DNA from: Ureibacillus galli
Lineage (GTDB): Bacteria; Bacillota; Bacilli; Bacillales_A; Planococcaceae
NCBI RefSeq assembly: GCF_014836845.1
Contig: NZ_JACSQA010000010.1
Span: 35,957 to 99,956 of the forward strand
Length of the DNA: 64,000 nt
Direction: 5' to 3'
Part shown: one piece after another, positions 53,943-63,819 of the stretch
Layout of the letters: every line of letters begins with the position of its first letter
How positions within the stretch are numbered: the first letter of the stretch is position 1
Translations under genes and position numbers: made by a program
Notes under the pieces: generated by a model
The model's database searches: none
What the model was told of the DNA's origin: nothing
The model's input: the letters and a program-made list of their open reading frames with translations, nothing else

Positions 53943-54707
53943 TTAGTTTTCTTTTCTCATTATGAAGCTTAAATGTCTCCCCGTTTTTTTATCTTCTCGA
54001 TAGGAAAAACCATCTGGATGATGGAAAGTACATGTTAAGTCAATTTTAACGTTATTCAATGGAATCCCAACTAATTCACATTGTTTTTTTACGGTTTGTT
54101 GATTATCAATATGGTACTTGTTTGTTTCTTCTTTAAAATAAATAAATTCATCAGCATAACCTAGATCTTTAAACTTTTGGTAAACATCTTCATCTACTTC
54201 GAATCGCTCTTGACTCAATGCAGGTCCAAGCACGACCTTAATATCTTTCGGGTTATTTTGTTCGTTTTTTATTAAATGCTCAAATACTTTTAAAGTAATT
54301 TCTTTTATAGTCCCCTGCCATCCAGAATGAATAACTCCAGTGAGGCCAGTTGTTTCATTATAAAAAATAACGGGTACACAGTCTGCCGTAAAGGTACAGA
54401 GCAATATATTTGGTTCATACGTATAAAGGGCATCTGTGTTGGAAATGGCATTATCTACACTTCTAGAGCCCCTCCCCTTATCTTCCGCCGTGACGTGATG
54501 GACATTAGCACTATGAGTTTGATTTGCACAAACGAAGTCGTCTACATCACAATTTAAAAAAGACGCTAACTTCAATCGATTGTTCAGTACATTTTCAACA
54601 TTTTCACATACGTGTAAGGCCATGTTATTATGTTCAGGTTCTTCATGGTCTTTTAATGTAGTCCCCAATACGAATTGAGGGTTATTTAAATATATTCTCG
54701 TTTTCAT
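53943..54707 (-). CDS. pgeF: Peptidoglycan editing factor PgeF (laccase-domain family)
   Basis: Purine nucleoside-processing/peptidoglycan-editing protein (254 residues), family once called multicopper polyphenol oxidase or YfiH/YlmD. Metal-site residues: His in NQTHSANVHHV, Cys in FTADCVPVIF and His in VIHSGWQGT. Usually found near ftsZ or division genes; here it is a single gene, possibly a second copy. GAGGTGATGG before the ATG. Confidence 0.92.
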   Translation of the reverse strand: MKTRIYLNNPQFVLGTTLKDHEEPEHNNMALHVCENVENVLNNRLKLASFLNCDVDDFVCANQTHSANVHHVTAEDKGRGSRSVDNAISNTDALYTYEPNILLCTFTADCVPVIFYNETTGLTGVIHSGWQGTIKEITLKVFEHLIKNEQNNPKDIKVVLGPALSQERFEVDEDVYQKFKDLGYADEFIYFKEETNKYHIDNQQTVKKQCELVGIPLNNVKIDLTCTFHHPDGFSYREDKKTGRHLSFIMRKEN

Positions 54708-55110
54708 TCCATCACCTCATCCCCATCATATTATATAATCAGGCGTTTCATCAAAAAATGAATCTAAAGAAAGATTCATAGAATGATATTTAACTTGAAT
54801 GATAGTAAATATGGAGAGTATCTAAATCTAGTATACTTTTATGATAGACATCTTTTTTAAATACTATTCAGCTTTTTACCAATTTCATTATAGTATTGGT
54901 TATTTATTTCCAACCGGAATATTTTCCTATTACAAATTGGTTTCAATTTTAACAGAACAAAGGATGGATAAAATAAGTGTTTCTTTTGATTAGTAGGTCA
55001 AAATACTCCCTTTGAAAAGATATCGTAATAATCTATCCATTATTTTATTAATGATTTTCTCTATTAAACTCCTGTACTATAAAAATACATAAAACAGGAG
55101 GTAACAATCG
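54708..55110. other. AT-rich intergenic region between pgeF and the CAP gene
   Basis: About 400 bp between divergent genes. Apart from general promoter-like AT-rich sequence and the AGGAGG ribosome site at the right end, I see nothing specific. Confidence 0.5.
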
Positions 55111-55719
55111 ATGTTTAAAAACTTGAAAAAAGGCGTGATCGCTACTGTTCTTGGAGCATCTCTATTATTACCAGTAACCGCTTTAGCGGCTAATTCATAT
55201 ACAGTAGTGTCAGGAGATACTCTTTGGAAAATCGCAGTAAAAACAAAAACAGGAGTTCAAGAGTTAATTGATGCGAATCCACAATTAGCAAATCCGAATT
55301 TAATTTATCCAGGTCAAAAAATTAACGTACCAGAACAAGAAGGACAAGCAGTTGAACAAGAAGTTGTACGTCTTGTAAATGTAGAGCGTGCCAACGCAGG
55401 TCTACCAGCTTTAAAAAGTGATTGGGAACTTGCTAGAGTAGCGGAAGATAAGTCACAAGATATGGCAGACAAAAATTATTTCAGCCATACTAGCCCAACT
55501 TATGGATCACCATTTACAATGATGAAAAACTACGGCATTACATATAAATCAGCTGGTGAAAATATCGCCCAAGGGCAAAGAACAGCTTCAGAAGTTGTGA
55601 AAGCATGGATGAATTCAGAAGGCCATCGAGCAAATATTTTAAATAAAAACTTCACACACATTGGTGTAGGCTATGTAGCGGATGGTAACTACTGGACTCA
55701 AATGTTTATTCAAAAATAA
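55111..55719 (+). CDS. Secreted LysM-CAP domain protein (YkwD-like)
   Basis: A 202-residue exported protein: signal peptide (about 1-27, cleavage after TALAA), one LysM (YTVVSGDTLWKIAVKTKTG ... YPGQKINVP) and a CAP/SCP domain (about 85-200) with VVRLVNVERANAGLP, YFSHTSP, GENIAQG and SEGHRANIL, which supply the conserved His/Glu site. Such proteins bind the wall or spore surface (SafA/YkwD types). AGGAGG 8 bp before the ATG. Single gene. Confidence 0.93.
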   Translation: MFKNLKKGVIATVLGASLLLPVTALAANSYTVVSGDTLWKIAVKTKTGVQELIDANPQLANPNLIYPGQKINVPEQEGQAVEQEVVRLVNVERANAGLPALKSDWELARVAEDKSQDMADKNYFSHTSPTYGSPFTMMKNYGITYKSAGENIAQGQRTASEVVKAWMNSEGHRANILNKNFTHIGVGYVADGNYWTQMFIQK

Positions 55720-55730
55720 TCAATACAATA

Positions 55731-55760
55731 AGTCGGGAACTATCGTTCTCGGCTTTTTTA
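55731..55760 (+). terminator. CAP gene terminator
   Basis: GTCGGGAAC / GTTCTCGGC stem with six T. Confidence 0.8.
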
Positions 55761-55769
55761 TATACTAAA

Positions 55770-55808
55770 ACAAAAAGAAGGTGTCCCATAAAAGAGACAC
55801 CTTTTCAT
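55770..55808 (-). terminator. RND gene terminator
   Basis: AAGGTGTC / GACACCTT stem with TTCTTTTTG on the minus-strand side, 10 bp from the RND stop. Confidence 0.82.
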
Positions 55809-55814
55809 TTGCTA

Positions 55815-58800
55815 TTAATCTTCTCGAATTTCGTTACGTTTTTTCTTTAACATTTTAGAAAGCGTTTCGTAAACAATTGGAACGATGACTAAAGTTAAAA
55901 GGGTTGAACTTAACAAACCTCCGATAACTGTTATTGCGAGGTCGGCTGACATAAGACCGCCGCCACCACCAATACCAATTGCCATTGGTAACATAGCACC
56001 GATTGTTGCGATAGCCGTCATTAAGATTGGACGTAAACGTGTTGCACCAGCTTCTAGAATAGCTTCGCGCATAGATAAACCATCACGTTCCATATGGATA
56101 ATGCGGTCTACAAGAACAATCGCGTTTGTGACAACGATACCAATTAACATTAATAGACCCATCATTACTTGGACAGAAATCGTATGTCCTGTAATAAATA
56201 ATCCAATAAACGCACCAATTACGGTAAATGGTAATGAGAATAGAATTGCAAATGGTGCTAAACCTTCACCAAATGTTACAACTAAAATGAAGTAAACAAT
56301 ACCGATAGCCGCAATCATTGCCACTCCTAGTTGTGTAAATGTTTCAGTCATGTCTGCTGCCACGCCTGCGACACCAGTCGTTACACCTTTCGGTAAATCA
56401 AGATCTTCGATTTTTTCATCTGCTTCCGATGTAGCTACCGAAATATCATCACCAACAATTGTACCTGAAACAGTTGCGTAGTATTCACCAGCAGAACGAC
56501 TTAATGTATTTAAAGTTGTTCCTTCTTCAACCGTTACTAATTCAGATAATGGAACTGCAGTTCCTGTTGCTGTTGGAATCGCAGTTTCTAATAGTTGTTC
56601 TAAAGATTCTGGAGCAGTTTTTGCTTCCCTTTGGACAATGACTTCAATTTCATCTCCGTCATTTTCAACCGTTGTTAACACTTCTTTTGAGCCAGAATCA
56701 TTTAATGCCATCACGATTTGAGCAGTTGTTAATCCATATTGCAATACATGTTCTTGATCTACTTTAAACACGTTTTCAACATATGGATCTTCTGCATCAC
56801 TTGTTACATCTTCTAAGTTATCTACTTCTTTTAAAGCATCTTCTACTTGTTTAACAGCAGTCATTAAATCATTTAAATCCTCACTGTATAACGTGTAGCT
56901 AACTTCATTTGAGGACATCGCTGATGTACTAAAGTTTTGTGATTTCCACTCACCGGATTGACCGATGTTAAACACATAGTCTTCAATTTCTTCCCTTACT
57001 TCAGGGAAGTTTTCCATTTCGTCATCAAAGATAAGGTACATTAATGCACCGCCTCCGCCACCCATCATCATAGCAGATGGATCAGCATTTTCTGAATCTG
57101 TAATGGATAATTGAAGGATATCAAGGTCTTCGCGTTTTAATAATTCTTGTTCTACTTCCTTAATGTTCGCTTCAGTTTCTTCCAGTAACTCTCCAGTTTT
57201 AGGTGTATAAGTCAAATACATAACTTTTTCTTCCGCAGAGCCCATGAAACTAAATCCGATTAAAGGAGTAAGGGCAAGGGAACCAGCTAAAATGATAATC
57301 GCGATTATGGATGTAATCACTTTATGATTTAATGTTTTTTCTAGTACACCTTTATACCATAATGCTAGTTTACCCACTTCTTTATGGCTCTTTTCTGTTT
57401 TCTCACCATAAAGTTTTTTACGGAATAAGAAGTGGGATAATGCTGGTACGATTGTTATCGCAACAAGCAATGACGCGCCTAAAGCGAAGGTCATTGTTAA
57501 AGCGAATGGCATGAATAATTCTCCAACCATTCCACCTACGAAAATAAGCGGTGCAAATACTGCAACTGTTACTAGTGTAGAAGAAAGAATTGGTTTGAAC
57601 ATTTCAATTGTCGCTTCCCGAATTAAGGCACGACCATGGAGTTTTTCATTTTTTAAGTGCATACGACGGTAAATGTTCTCCACTACTACGATGGAGTCAT
57701 CAATAACACGACCAATCGCTACCGTAATGGCACCTAACGTCATAATATTTAACGTAATATCTAACCAGTTTAGTAGCAATAAAGCCATAAAGATTGAAAC
57801 TGGAATTGAAATGATTGAAATAATAGTAGATTTAAAGTCGCGTAAGAATAAAAGAATAATTAAAACGGCAATTAAACCACCGAATACTGCTTTCTCAACC
57901 ATTGAGAATACAGAATCTTCAATTGGTTCAGCTTGGTCTAAAGAGATATCAACCTTTAAGCCATCAATAGCAGCCTCTTCTTCTTCAATTAAGTCTTTTA
58001 CAGCATTAACTACAGTTACCGTATTTGCTTCTTGGCCTTTGACAATTTGAATTGCAATGGCATCTTTACCATTTGTACGAGATACGGATTGAACTTTACC
58101 AACCGTCTCAATTGTCGCGATATCTCCAAGTTTAACAAATGGCACTGGGTTTTCAGCTGTAGGTGTGACTGGTATAAGCATTTCTTTTAATTGATCGATA
58201 GTTTGAATATCACCGTCAACAGCTACTGCTTCTTCACCTTCAACAAATTCGTATAGACCTAATGATAGGGCCATATCACTAGCTTGAACCATTTGTTTAA
58301 CAGTGTCTTCTGTTAATCCAAGGGAAGCCATTTTTTCTTCATTATAAGTGAATTCAACTTCCTCGATGTGTTGCCCAGTAATCGTAGCCGAAGCTACTCC
58401 ATCGATTTTTTCAATTTTAGGTAATAAAATATCCTCAACTGTTGAAGTTAATTCAACAATGTCTTCTTCAGTACTACTAATCGAAAGAGCAACAACTGGC
58501 ATCATATTCATACTGATTGCCATAATGGTAGGCTCTTCCACTTCTTCTGGTAATGTAACATTATCAATCGCGGATTCTAACTGACGTTTTTTCTCATCCA
58601 TATCAACGCCGTAATCATATTCAATTTGAATTTGGGAAACGTTGGATGATGAGTTTGAATATACAGCTTTGACATCTTCGAGACCTTCCACTGCTTTTTC
58701 CATTGGTATTGACAGTTCATCCATTACTTGTTCTGGAGTTGCACCTGGGTATACCCCCATCACAATTAAGTACGGAATCGAAATGTCAGGTATGGATTCC

Positions 58801-58904
58801 ATTTTCATTCGTGTCCCTGAATAAATACCTGAAACTGTAATGATAATAGTAAGTAACCATACAGCAAGTTTATTTTTCAGGACAAAATTTACTAAACCTT
58901 TCAC
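55815..58904 (-). CDS. RND-family efflux permease, SwrC/YerP-like
   Basis: A 1029-residue RND transporter with the expected 12 TM in a 1+5+1+5 pattern and two large outside loops. TM4 has the proton-relay acidic pair in TVAIGRVIDDSIVVVENIYRR. GGG-rich loop MMMGGGGGALMYL is in the second half-loop. No membrane-fusion or outer-membrane partner is nearby, as normal for Gram-positive HAE2/HAE1-like pumps such as SwrC, which exports surfactin and resists acriflavine. Divergent TetR gene and a palindrome control it. Confidence 0.93.
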   Translation of the reverse strand: MKGLVNFVLKNKLAVWLLTIIITVSGIYSGTRMKMESIPDISIPYLIVMGVYPGATPEQVMDELSIPMEKAVEGLEDVKAVYSNSSSNVSQIQIEYDYGVDMDEKKRQLESAIDNVTLPEEVEEPTIMAISMNMMPVVALSISSTEEDIVELTSTVEDILLPKIEKIDGVASATITGQHIEEVEFTYNEEKMASLGLTEDTVKQMVQASDMALSLGLYEFVEGEEAVAVDGDIQTIDQLKEMLIPVTPTAENPVPFVKLGDIATIETVGKVQSVSRTNGKDAIAIQIVKGQEANTVTVVNAVKDLIEEEEAAIDGLKVDISLDQAEPIEDSVFSMVEKAVFGGLIAVLIILLFLRDFKSTIISIISIPVSIFMALLLLNWLDITLNIMTLGAITVAIGRVIDDSIVVVENIYRRMHLKNEKLHGRALIREATIEMFKPILSSTLVTVAVFAPLIFVGGMVGELFMPFALTMTFALGASLLVAITIVPALSHFLFRKKLYGEKTEKSHKEVGKLALWYKGVLEKTLNHKVITSIIAIIILAGSLALTPLIGFSFMGSAEEKVMYLTYTPKTGELLEETEANIKEVEQELLKREDLDILQLSITDSENADPSAMMMGGGGGALMYLIFDDEMENFPEVREEIEDYVFNIGQSGEWKSQNFSTSAMSSNEVSYTLYSEDLNDLMTAVKQVEDALKEVDNLEDVTSDAEDPYVENVFKVDQEHVLQYGLTTAQIVMALNDSGSKEVLTTVENDGDEIEVIVQREAKTAPESLEQLLETAIPTATGTAVPLSELVTVEEGTTLNTLSRSAGEYYATVSGTIVGDDISVATSEADEKIEDLDLPKGVTTGVAGVAADMTETFTQLGVAMIAAIGIVYFILVVTFGEGLAPFAILFSLPFTVIGAFIGLFITGHTISVQVMMGLLMLIGIVVTNAIVLVDRIIHMERDGLSMREAILEAGATRLRPILMTAIATIGAMLPMAIGIGGGGGLMSADLAITVIGGLLSSTLLTLVIVPIVYETLSKMLKKKRNEIRED

Positions 58905-58953
58905 CTTTACACCTGCCCTTAATTGACTCTTGTATTACAGTTATTTATACTAA

Positions 58954-58967
58954 TGACTAATTAGTCA
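58954..58967. promoter_or_regulatory. TetR operator palindrome TGACTAATTAGTCA
   Basis: Perfect 14-bp palindrome midway between the RND gene (start 58904) and the divergent tetR gene (start 59000). Typical for TetR/AcrR autoregulation with control of the pump. Confidence 0.75.
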
Positions 58968-58999
58968 GTTGTCAAACAAATGGGGTAGGAGTGTTTTAA

Positions 59000-59839
59000 T
59001 TGGTAAAGAAACAAATTATCATGGAGAAAGCGCTGGAGTTATTTGCTGAAAACGGTTTTGAGGCGACATCAGTACAGCAAATAACAGAGCGTTGTGGTAT
59101 ATCAAAAGGAGCTTTTTATCTTCACTTTAAATCAAAAGATGAGCTCATTCATAGTTTAATCGACCAGTTTATGAACGGCTTTATAGCAGAGATTGAACGT
59201 GTGGTCAGTGAAAAGCCGACGGAACATTTACTATTTCACTTCTTATATGTTACTTTCAGTGAATTTCAACAGCAGGCAAACTTCGCGAAAGTATTCGTTA
59301 AAGAGCAAGTGCTGTCCTTCAATCAAGAGCTTTTAGAAAGAATGCACATGTATATGACAATGTTAAATAAAATTGTTCTATCAATTGTTCAAAGACAGTT
59401 TGCACATATAAATCACCATATGCATCTTGATATTTTATTTACTATTAATGGACTAACGAAAAGTTATTCGGAACTATTCCTAATAGATAATTATGCAATT
59501 GATTTAAACAAGTTGTGCCAAACAATTGTCGAAAAGGTGACAATTGTTGCTGAACATTCTAAAATTCCTTTCATTACACCTGAGTACTTAATTAAAACGA
59601 ATGTACATCCAACTATTTCGAAGGAAAGACTTAATGAATTGTTAAGCGAAGTGCTAGAGGAGATACATGAAGATCCGGTTGTCCAAGAATCTTTAATGAT
59701 GTTGAAGGAAGATTTAAATAATCCAAACTTGAATAATACGATTGTTCAAGGGTTAATAAATAATATCCGGGCAAATAATCATTGCATATGGGTTGCCTAT
59801 TCATACCAACAATATTTAAAGGATAAAGCAAATAAGTAA
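59000..59839 (+). CDS. TetR/AcrR-family regulator
   Basis: A 279-residue regulator. N-terminal DNA-binding domain: IIMEKALELFAENGFEATSV, QQITERCGISKGAFYLHFKSKDELI. The C-terminal ligand domain is long for the family (typical about 190-210), with about 80 extra residues. Start is TTG at 59000 with GTAGGAG 8 bp upstream. Divergent from the RND pump with a shared palindrome, hence its likely repressor. Confidence 0.9.
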   Translation: MVKKQIIMEKALELFAENGFEATSVQQITERCGISKGAFYLHFKSKDELIHSLIDQFMNGFIAEIERVVSEKPTEHLLFHFLYVTFSEFQQQANFAKVFVKEQVLSFNQELLERMHMYMTMLNKIVLSIVQRQFAHINHHMHLDILFTINGLTKSYSELFLIDNYAIDLNKLCQTIVEKVTIVAEHSKIPFITPEYLIKTNVHPTISKERLNELLSEVLEEIHEDPVVQESLMMLKEDLNNPNLNNTIVQGLINNIRANNHCIWVAYSYQQYLKDKANK

Positions 59840-59841
59840 AA

Positions 59842-59878
59842 AGGAGCTTCCATTGTCAAAGGGACAATAGAAGCTCCT
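59842..59878. terminator. Bidirectional terminator, tetR and permease
   Basis: AGGAGCTTC-ATTGTC / GACAAT-GAAGCTCCT stem with A-run on the left and TATTTTATTT on the right. Confidence 0.88.
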
Positions 59879-61282
59879 CTATTTTATTTCATTTAATGTA
59901 CTATGTTTTCTTCCGTATAAGAAGTAAAATACAAGACCAATCACAAACCAAATTCCACATGCAATCCAAGTTTTAATCGAAAGCTGTGTCATTAAAAAGA
60001 GGCAAGCTAAAAATGATAATATGGGTAGCACTGGAAAGAACGGCACTTTAAAACCATTTGATAAAAGAATGTTTTTATTTCTTCGCAAGAAAATAATACC
60101 TAAAGAAACAATCGTAAAGGCAATTAAAGTCCCCATATTCACTAACTCTGCGAGAGTACCTAATGGGATAAAACCAGCACAAAAGGCTATAACTATTCCG
60201 AAAATCCAAGTATTTATAACGGGCGTGTTATGTTTTGGATTAATTTTACTCATTACTTTTGGTAGTAAGCCATCCCGGCCAATAGCAAAAAGTAAGCGGG
60301 ATCCGCCATAAATCATCACTAGGATAACGGTCATCATCCCAGTTACAGCACCTAATGAAATAATACCAGCAATCCAATCTTGTCCAACTAAATCGATAGC
60401 AAAGCTAACGGGATTGCTTACGTTTAAAGTTGTATATGGAGTGATTCCAGTCAAAACAAGGGACATCGCTATATAAAGTAAAGAACAAATTAACAAAGAA
60501 CCAATGATTCCAATTGGTAAATTTCGTTGTGGATTTTTTACTTCTTCTGCTGCAGAAGATACAGCATCAAAACCTAGGTAAGCAAAAAATACAAGTGCTG
60601 CCCCCGAAACAACCCCTTCTATACCAAATGGCATGAATGGTTGCCAATTATCGGGTTTTACATAAAACATACCGACAACGATGAATAAAAGAATAACCCC
60701 TACTTTAACAAAAACCATAATCCGATTTACTTTTGCTGATTCTTGCATGCCGAGTGTTAATAAGTAGGAAATGATCAATACGATTAAAATAGCAGGAAGA
60801 TTCATAAAAGTTCCTTCTGCCGGGTTAAAGGGTCCCGATAGAGCGTTAGGAATGGAAATATTAAGTCCTTCTAATAATGAAATTAAATAAGATGACCAAC
60901 CGGTAGCAACGGAGGCAGCGGCTAATCCATATTCTAATACTAAAGCCCAACCGACAAACCAAGCGATGATTTCCCCAAACACTACATAGCCATAAGTATA
61001 GGCACTACCAGTCACAGGGATGGCGGATGAAAACTCGGAATAACACATTCCGGCAAGGGCACAAACAAAAGCTGCTATTAAAAAGGAAAAAACAATAGCA
61101 GGTCCTGAATGACTGGCAGCTACTGTTCCAGGGAGTATAAATATTCCTGTTCCAACAATTGCACCAACGCCGAGTAAAATTAAATCAAAGGCCCCTAATG
61201 TTTTTTTTAATTGACCTTGTCCATGTTGATTTAATAAATCATCTATCCTTTTTTTTCTAAATAAATTCGACAAAATGAACAC
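59879..61282 (-). CDS. APC-family amino-acid permease (YfnA-like)
   Basis: A 12-TM permease (467 residues) of the cationic amino-acid transporter group. Signatures: LKKTLGAFDLILLGVGAIVG and TGIFILPGTVAA in TM1, and FFAYLGFDAVSSAAEEVKNP in TM6 with the E/VKNPQRNLP motif. Resembles B. subtilis YfnA/MtrA. Substrate not certain. The start has only a weak ribosome site (AGGTG). Confidence 0.88.
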   Translation of the reverse strand: MFILSNLFRKKRIDDLLNQHGQGQLKKTLGAFDLILLGVGAIVGTGIFILPGTVAASHSGPAIVFSFLIAAFVCALAGMCYSEFSSAIPVTGSAYTYGYVVFGEIIAWFVGWALVLEYGLAAASVATGWSSYLISLLEGLNISIPNALSGPFNPAEGTFMNLPAILIVLIISYLLTLGMQESAKVNRIMVFVKVGVILLFIVVGMFYVKPDNWQPFMPFGIEGVVSGAALVFFAYLGFDAVSSAAEEVKNPQRNLPIGIIGSLLICSLLYIAMSLVLTGITPYTTLNVSNPVSFAIDLVGQDWIAGIISLGAVTGMMTVILVMIYGGSRLLFAIGRDGLLPKVMSKINPKHNTPVINTWIFGIVIAFCAGFIPLGTLAELVNMGTLIAFTIVSLGIIFLRRNKNILLSNGFKVPFFPVLPILSFLACLFLMTQLSIKTWIACGIWFVIGLVFYFLYGRKHSTLNEIK

Positions 61283-61502
61283 CTATTCTTTTTGAATTAT
61301 GAAAAAATATTACTATGAATCGAAAGGAAGGTCAAATAAATATTAAAAAAGGTCGAAATATATCGAAAAAGTAGCTCGTTAAGTTCTTTTTTCATAGTAG
61401 TTTTACTATTTATGAATTTCCTTAGTATTAAAAATTTTTGAACGTTCATAATGGAACGGTTCATTGATGCACATAATAATGGCACCAAAGGAGATGTTCT
61501 TT

Positions 61503-61529
61503 ATGAAATTTGGTGAGAACGATGGATGA
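61503..61529 (+). CDS. Possible 8-codon leader peptide coupled to tatC
   Basis: AAAGGAG is followed after 8 bp by ATG and then MKFGENDG-stop. The stop (TGA) overlaps the tatC start region ATGGATGA. This would couple tatC translation to the leader; it may also be a chance ORF. Confidence 0.3.
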   Translation: MKFGENDG

Positions 61530-62259
61530 AGAGAAAGAATTAACACTAGTTGAGCATTTAGAGGAATTACGAAAACGATTAATTATAATATCCGTAACGT
61601 TTGTTTTATCATGTTTAATTGGTTTTTGGTTAGCTCCGAAAACATTAAATATGATAAAACAGCAGCCAACCGCCGCAACTGTTGATTGGAATTTATTTGG
61701 ATATACAGATGGGCTTATGATTTATGTGAAATGTGCCCTTATCCTCGCTATTCTGATTACATTACCAGTGACTTTATGGCAAATTTGGTTATTTGTAAAA
61801 CCGGGCCTAACAGAAAAAGAGGCGAAGGGAACCCTTTTTTATATACCGATTTCTTTTTTACTATTTTTATTCGGTATTAGTTTTAGTTACTTTTTGCTGT
61901 TTCCTTTAATGTTAAACTTCTTATCGAATGTGAACACGTCGATTGGTGCGATTGAAACATATGGAATAAAACAATATTTCACATTGTTATTTAATATCGT
62001 GCTACCAGTAGGATTCGTTTTTGAGTTACCGGTTGTTATATTGTTTTTAACCAATATCGGGTTAGTAACTCCCGATAAATTAAAGAAAATGAGGAAAGTT
62101 GCTTATTTTATTTTAATAATCGTCGGGGTGTCCATTTCTCCCCCAGATTTTCTATCGGATATTATCATCATTGTCCCTTTATTATTACTATTTGAAATTA
62201 GTATCAGTGTATCCAGTTGGTCTTTAAAAAGAAGGGAACGGTTAAACATAACTTATTAA
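61522..62259 (+). CDS. tatC: Twin-arginine translocase subunit TatC
   Basis: Six-TM receptor subunit of the Tat export channel (245 residues). Family features: the N-terminal LTLVEHLEELRKRLI, the periplasmic loop FVKPGLTEKEAKGTLFYIP, the TM3-5 region IKQYFTLLFNIVLPVGFVFELPVV and SISPPDFLSDIIIIVPLLLLFE. I start at ATG 61522 (MDEEKE), with GGTGAG 4 bp upstream; a TTG at 61510 is possible. tatA follows after 18 bp, the reverse of the tatA-tatC order seen in B. subtilis. Confidence 0.95.
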   Translation: MDEEKELTLVEHLEELRKRLIIISVTFVLSCLIGFWLAPKTLNMIKQQPTAATVDWNLFGYTDGLMIYVKCALILAILITLPVTLWQIWLFVKPGLTEKEAKGTLFYIPISFLLFLFGISFSYFLLFPLMLNFLSNVNTSIGAIETYGIKQYFTLLFNIVLPVGFVFELPVVILFLTNIGLVTPDKLKKMRKVAYFILIIVGVSISPPDFLSDIIIIVPLLLLFEISISVSSWSLKRRERLNITY

Positions 62260-62277
62260 TAGAGAGGAGGTTTTAAG

Positions 62278-62481
62278 ATGGCAAGTATCGGTGTACCTGG
62301 GTTAATCATCATATTAGTGTTAGCATTAATCATCTTTGGCCCTGCTAAATTACCTCAGCTAGGTAAAGCGGTTGGAGAAACTTTAAAAGAATTTAAATCA
62401 TCTACGAAAGGTGTAATGGATGACACACCAGAAGAATTAAAGATCGAAGAAGTTGTTGAAACAAGTTCGAAGAAAAAGTAA
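62278..62481 (+). CDS. tatA: Twin-arginine translocase subunit TatA
   Basis: A 67-residue pore subunit: N-terminal TM (about 5-20), hinge [20 protein letters not shown], then an acidic/basic tail. GAGAGGAGG precedes the ATG. With tatC it forms a minimal two-gene Tat system. Confidence 0.96.
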   Translation: MASIGVPGLIIILVLALIIFGPAKLPQLGKAVGETLKEFKSSTKGVMDDTPEELKIEEVVETSSKKK

Positions 62482-62499
62482 CTTCTATAAATTATAACT

Positions 62500-62526
62500 A
62501 AGCCCTTCCTTATGGACAGGGCTTAA
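62500..62526 (+). terminator. tatCA terminator
   Basis: AAGCCCT / AGGGCTT stem, short T-rich tail. Confidence 0.55.
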
Positions 62527-62627
62527 ATTGATTTATATTAAAATTATGTTAATTTCTTTGTGATTGAATTTTCCCCAATAGAAAACCTTGTTATGATAAA
62601 TGGAAAATAAGAGTGGAGATTAACAAA

Positions 62628-63815
62628 ATGATTGACAACAGGTCATTGTTTAAAACTTGGTTTGAAATTTTTTTAGTATCCTTAAAATTAGGGCTAACCT
62701 CCTTTGGTGGTCCTATTGCCCATTTAGGATATTTTCATGAGGAATATATTCGCCGCAGAAAGTCGTTAGATGAAAAATCTTATGCGGAATTAGTAGCCTT
62801 ATGTCAGTTTCTACCAGGTCCCGCTAGTAGCCAGGTTGGAATTGGTATCGGTATTATGCGCGGTGGATTATTAGGAGGCATCATTTCTTTTCTCGGCTTT
62901 ACGATGCCCTCTGTTATTGCCCTAATCATTTTCGCATTATTGATTGGCGAGCTGAATGTAAGTGACATGGGTTGGATTCACGGTTTGAAAATTGTTGCGG
63001 TGGCAGTTGTAGCCCATGCTATATTAGGAATGGCAAAAAATTTAGCACCAGATCTAACTCGAAAGGCTATTGTTATTTTCGCCTTAGCGGTTGTATTGTT
63101 ATGGCAAACGGTATATGCACAAGTAGGAGTTATACTAATAGCCGGTCTTATAGGATATTTATTATATAAAGAAAAAAGTGATGATCATACGACTTATTTC
63201 AAAGTACCAATTAGTAAAAAAATAGGACTTTTCTGCATTACTTTATTTTTTGGTCTTCTCATCTTATTACCGATATTAAGAGAAGCGTTTGCATCTCCAT
63301 TCGTTGAGATGTTCGATCGTTTTTATCGAGCGGGATCCCTTGTATTTGGTGGAGGACACGTTGTGTTGCCTTTACTTGAGCGGGAATTTGTTCCGACAAA
63401 TTTCATTAGTGAAGGGGCATTTTTAGCTGGTTATGGAGCAACCCAAGCAGTTCCAGGTCCGTTATTTACTTTTGCCGCTTATATTGGTGCGGTCATGGAT
63501 GGCTGGTTTGGTGGAATTTTAGCTACGATTGCCATCTTTTTACCGGCTTTTTTACTTGTTCTTGGTACATTACCATTTTGGGATATTGTACGGCGGAACG
63601 GTAAAATGAAGGGAGTGTTTATGGGTATTAATGCGGCTGTTGTAGGGATTTTAATTGCAGCCTTTTATAACCCAATCTTTACTTCATCAATTATGGAACC
63701 GATTGATTTTGTCTTTGCCGTGATTCTGTTTAGCATGCTTTCCTATTGGAAAATTACACCGTGGATTATTGTTCTTACTGGTATAATTGGAGGGACATTA
63801 TTATCCATGATGTAA
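62628..63815 (+). CDS. chrA: Chromate transporter family protein ChrA (two-domain)
   Basis: CHR-family permease (395 residues) with two homologous halves: KLGLTSFGGPIAHLGYFHEE ... CQFLPGPASSQVGIGIG in the first and GSLVFGGGHVVLPLLEREF ... GATQAVPGPLFTFAAYIG in the second. About 10 TM. Members export chromate or act as anion transporters of unknown substrate. ATG 62628 with GGAG 9 bp upstream; a GTG at 62613 is less likely. Confidence 0.92.
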   Translation: MIDNRSLFKTWFEIFLVSLKLGLTSFGGPIAHLGYFHEEYIRRRKSLDEKSYAELVALCQFLPGPASSQVGIGIGIMRGGLLGGIISFLGFTMPSVIALIIFALLIGELNVSDMGWIHGLKIVAVAVVAHAILGMAKNLAPDLTRKAIVIFALAVVLLWQTVYAQVGVILIAGLIGYLLYKEKSDDHTTYFKVPISKKIGLFCITLFFGLLILLPILREAFASPFVEMFDRFYRAGSLVFGGGHVVLPLLEREFVPTNFISEGAFLAGYGATQAVPGPLFTFAAYIGAVMDGWFGGILATIAIFLPAFLLVLGTLPFWDIVRRNGKMKGVFMGINAAVVGILIAAFYNPIFTSSIMEPIDFVFAVILFSMLSYWKITPWIIVLTGIIGGTLLSMM

Positions 63816-63819
63816 AAAA

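Noticed and set aside
57673..58050. Plus-strand ORFs opposite the RND gene
   Set aside because: Shadows of a conserved 1029-residue transporter; no start signals or recognisable domains.
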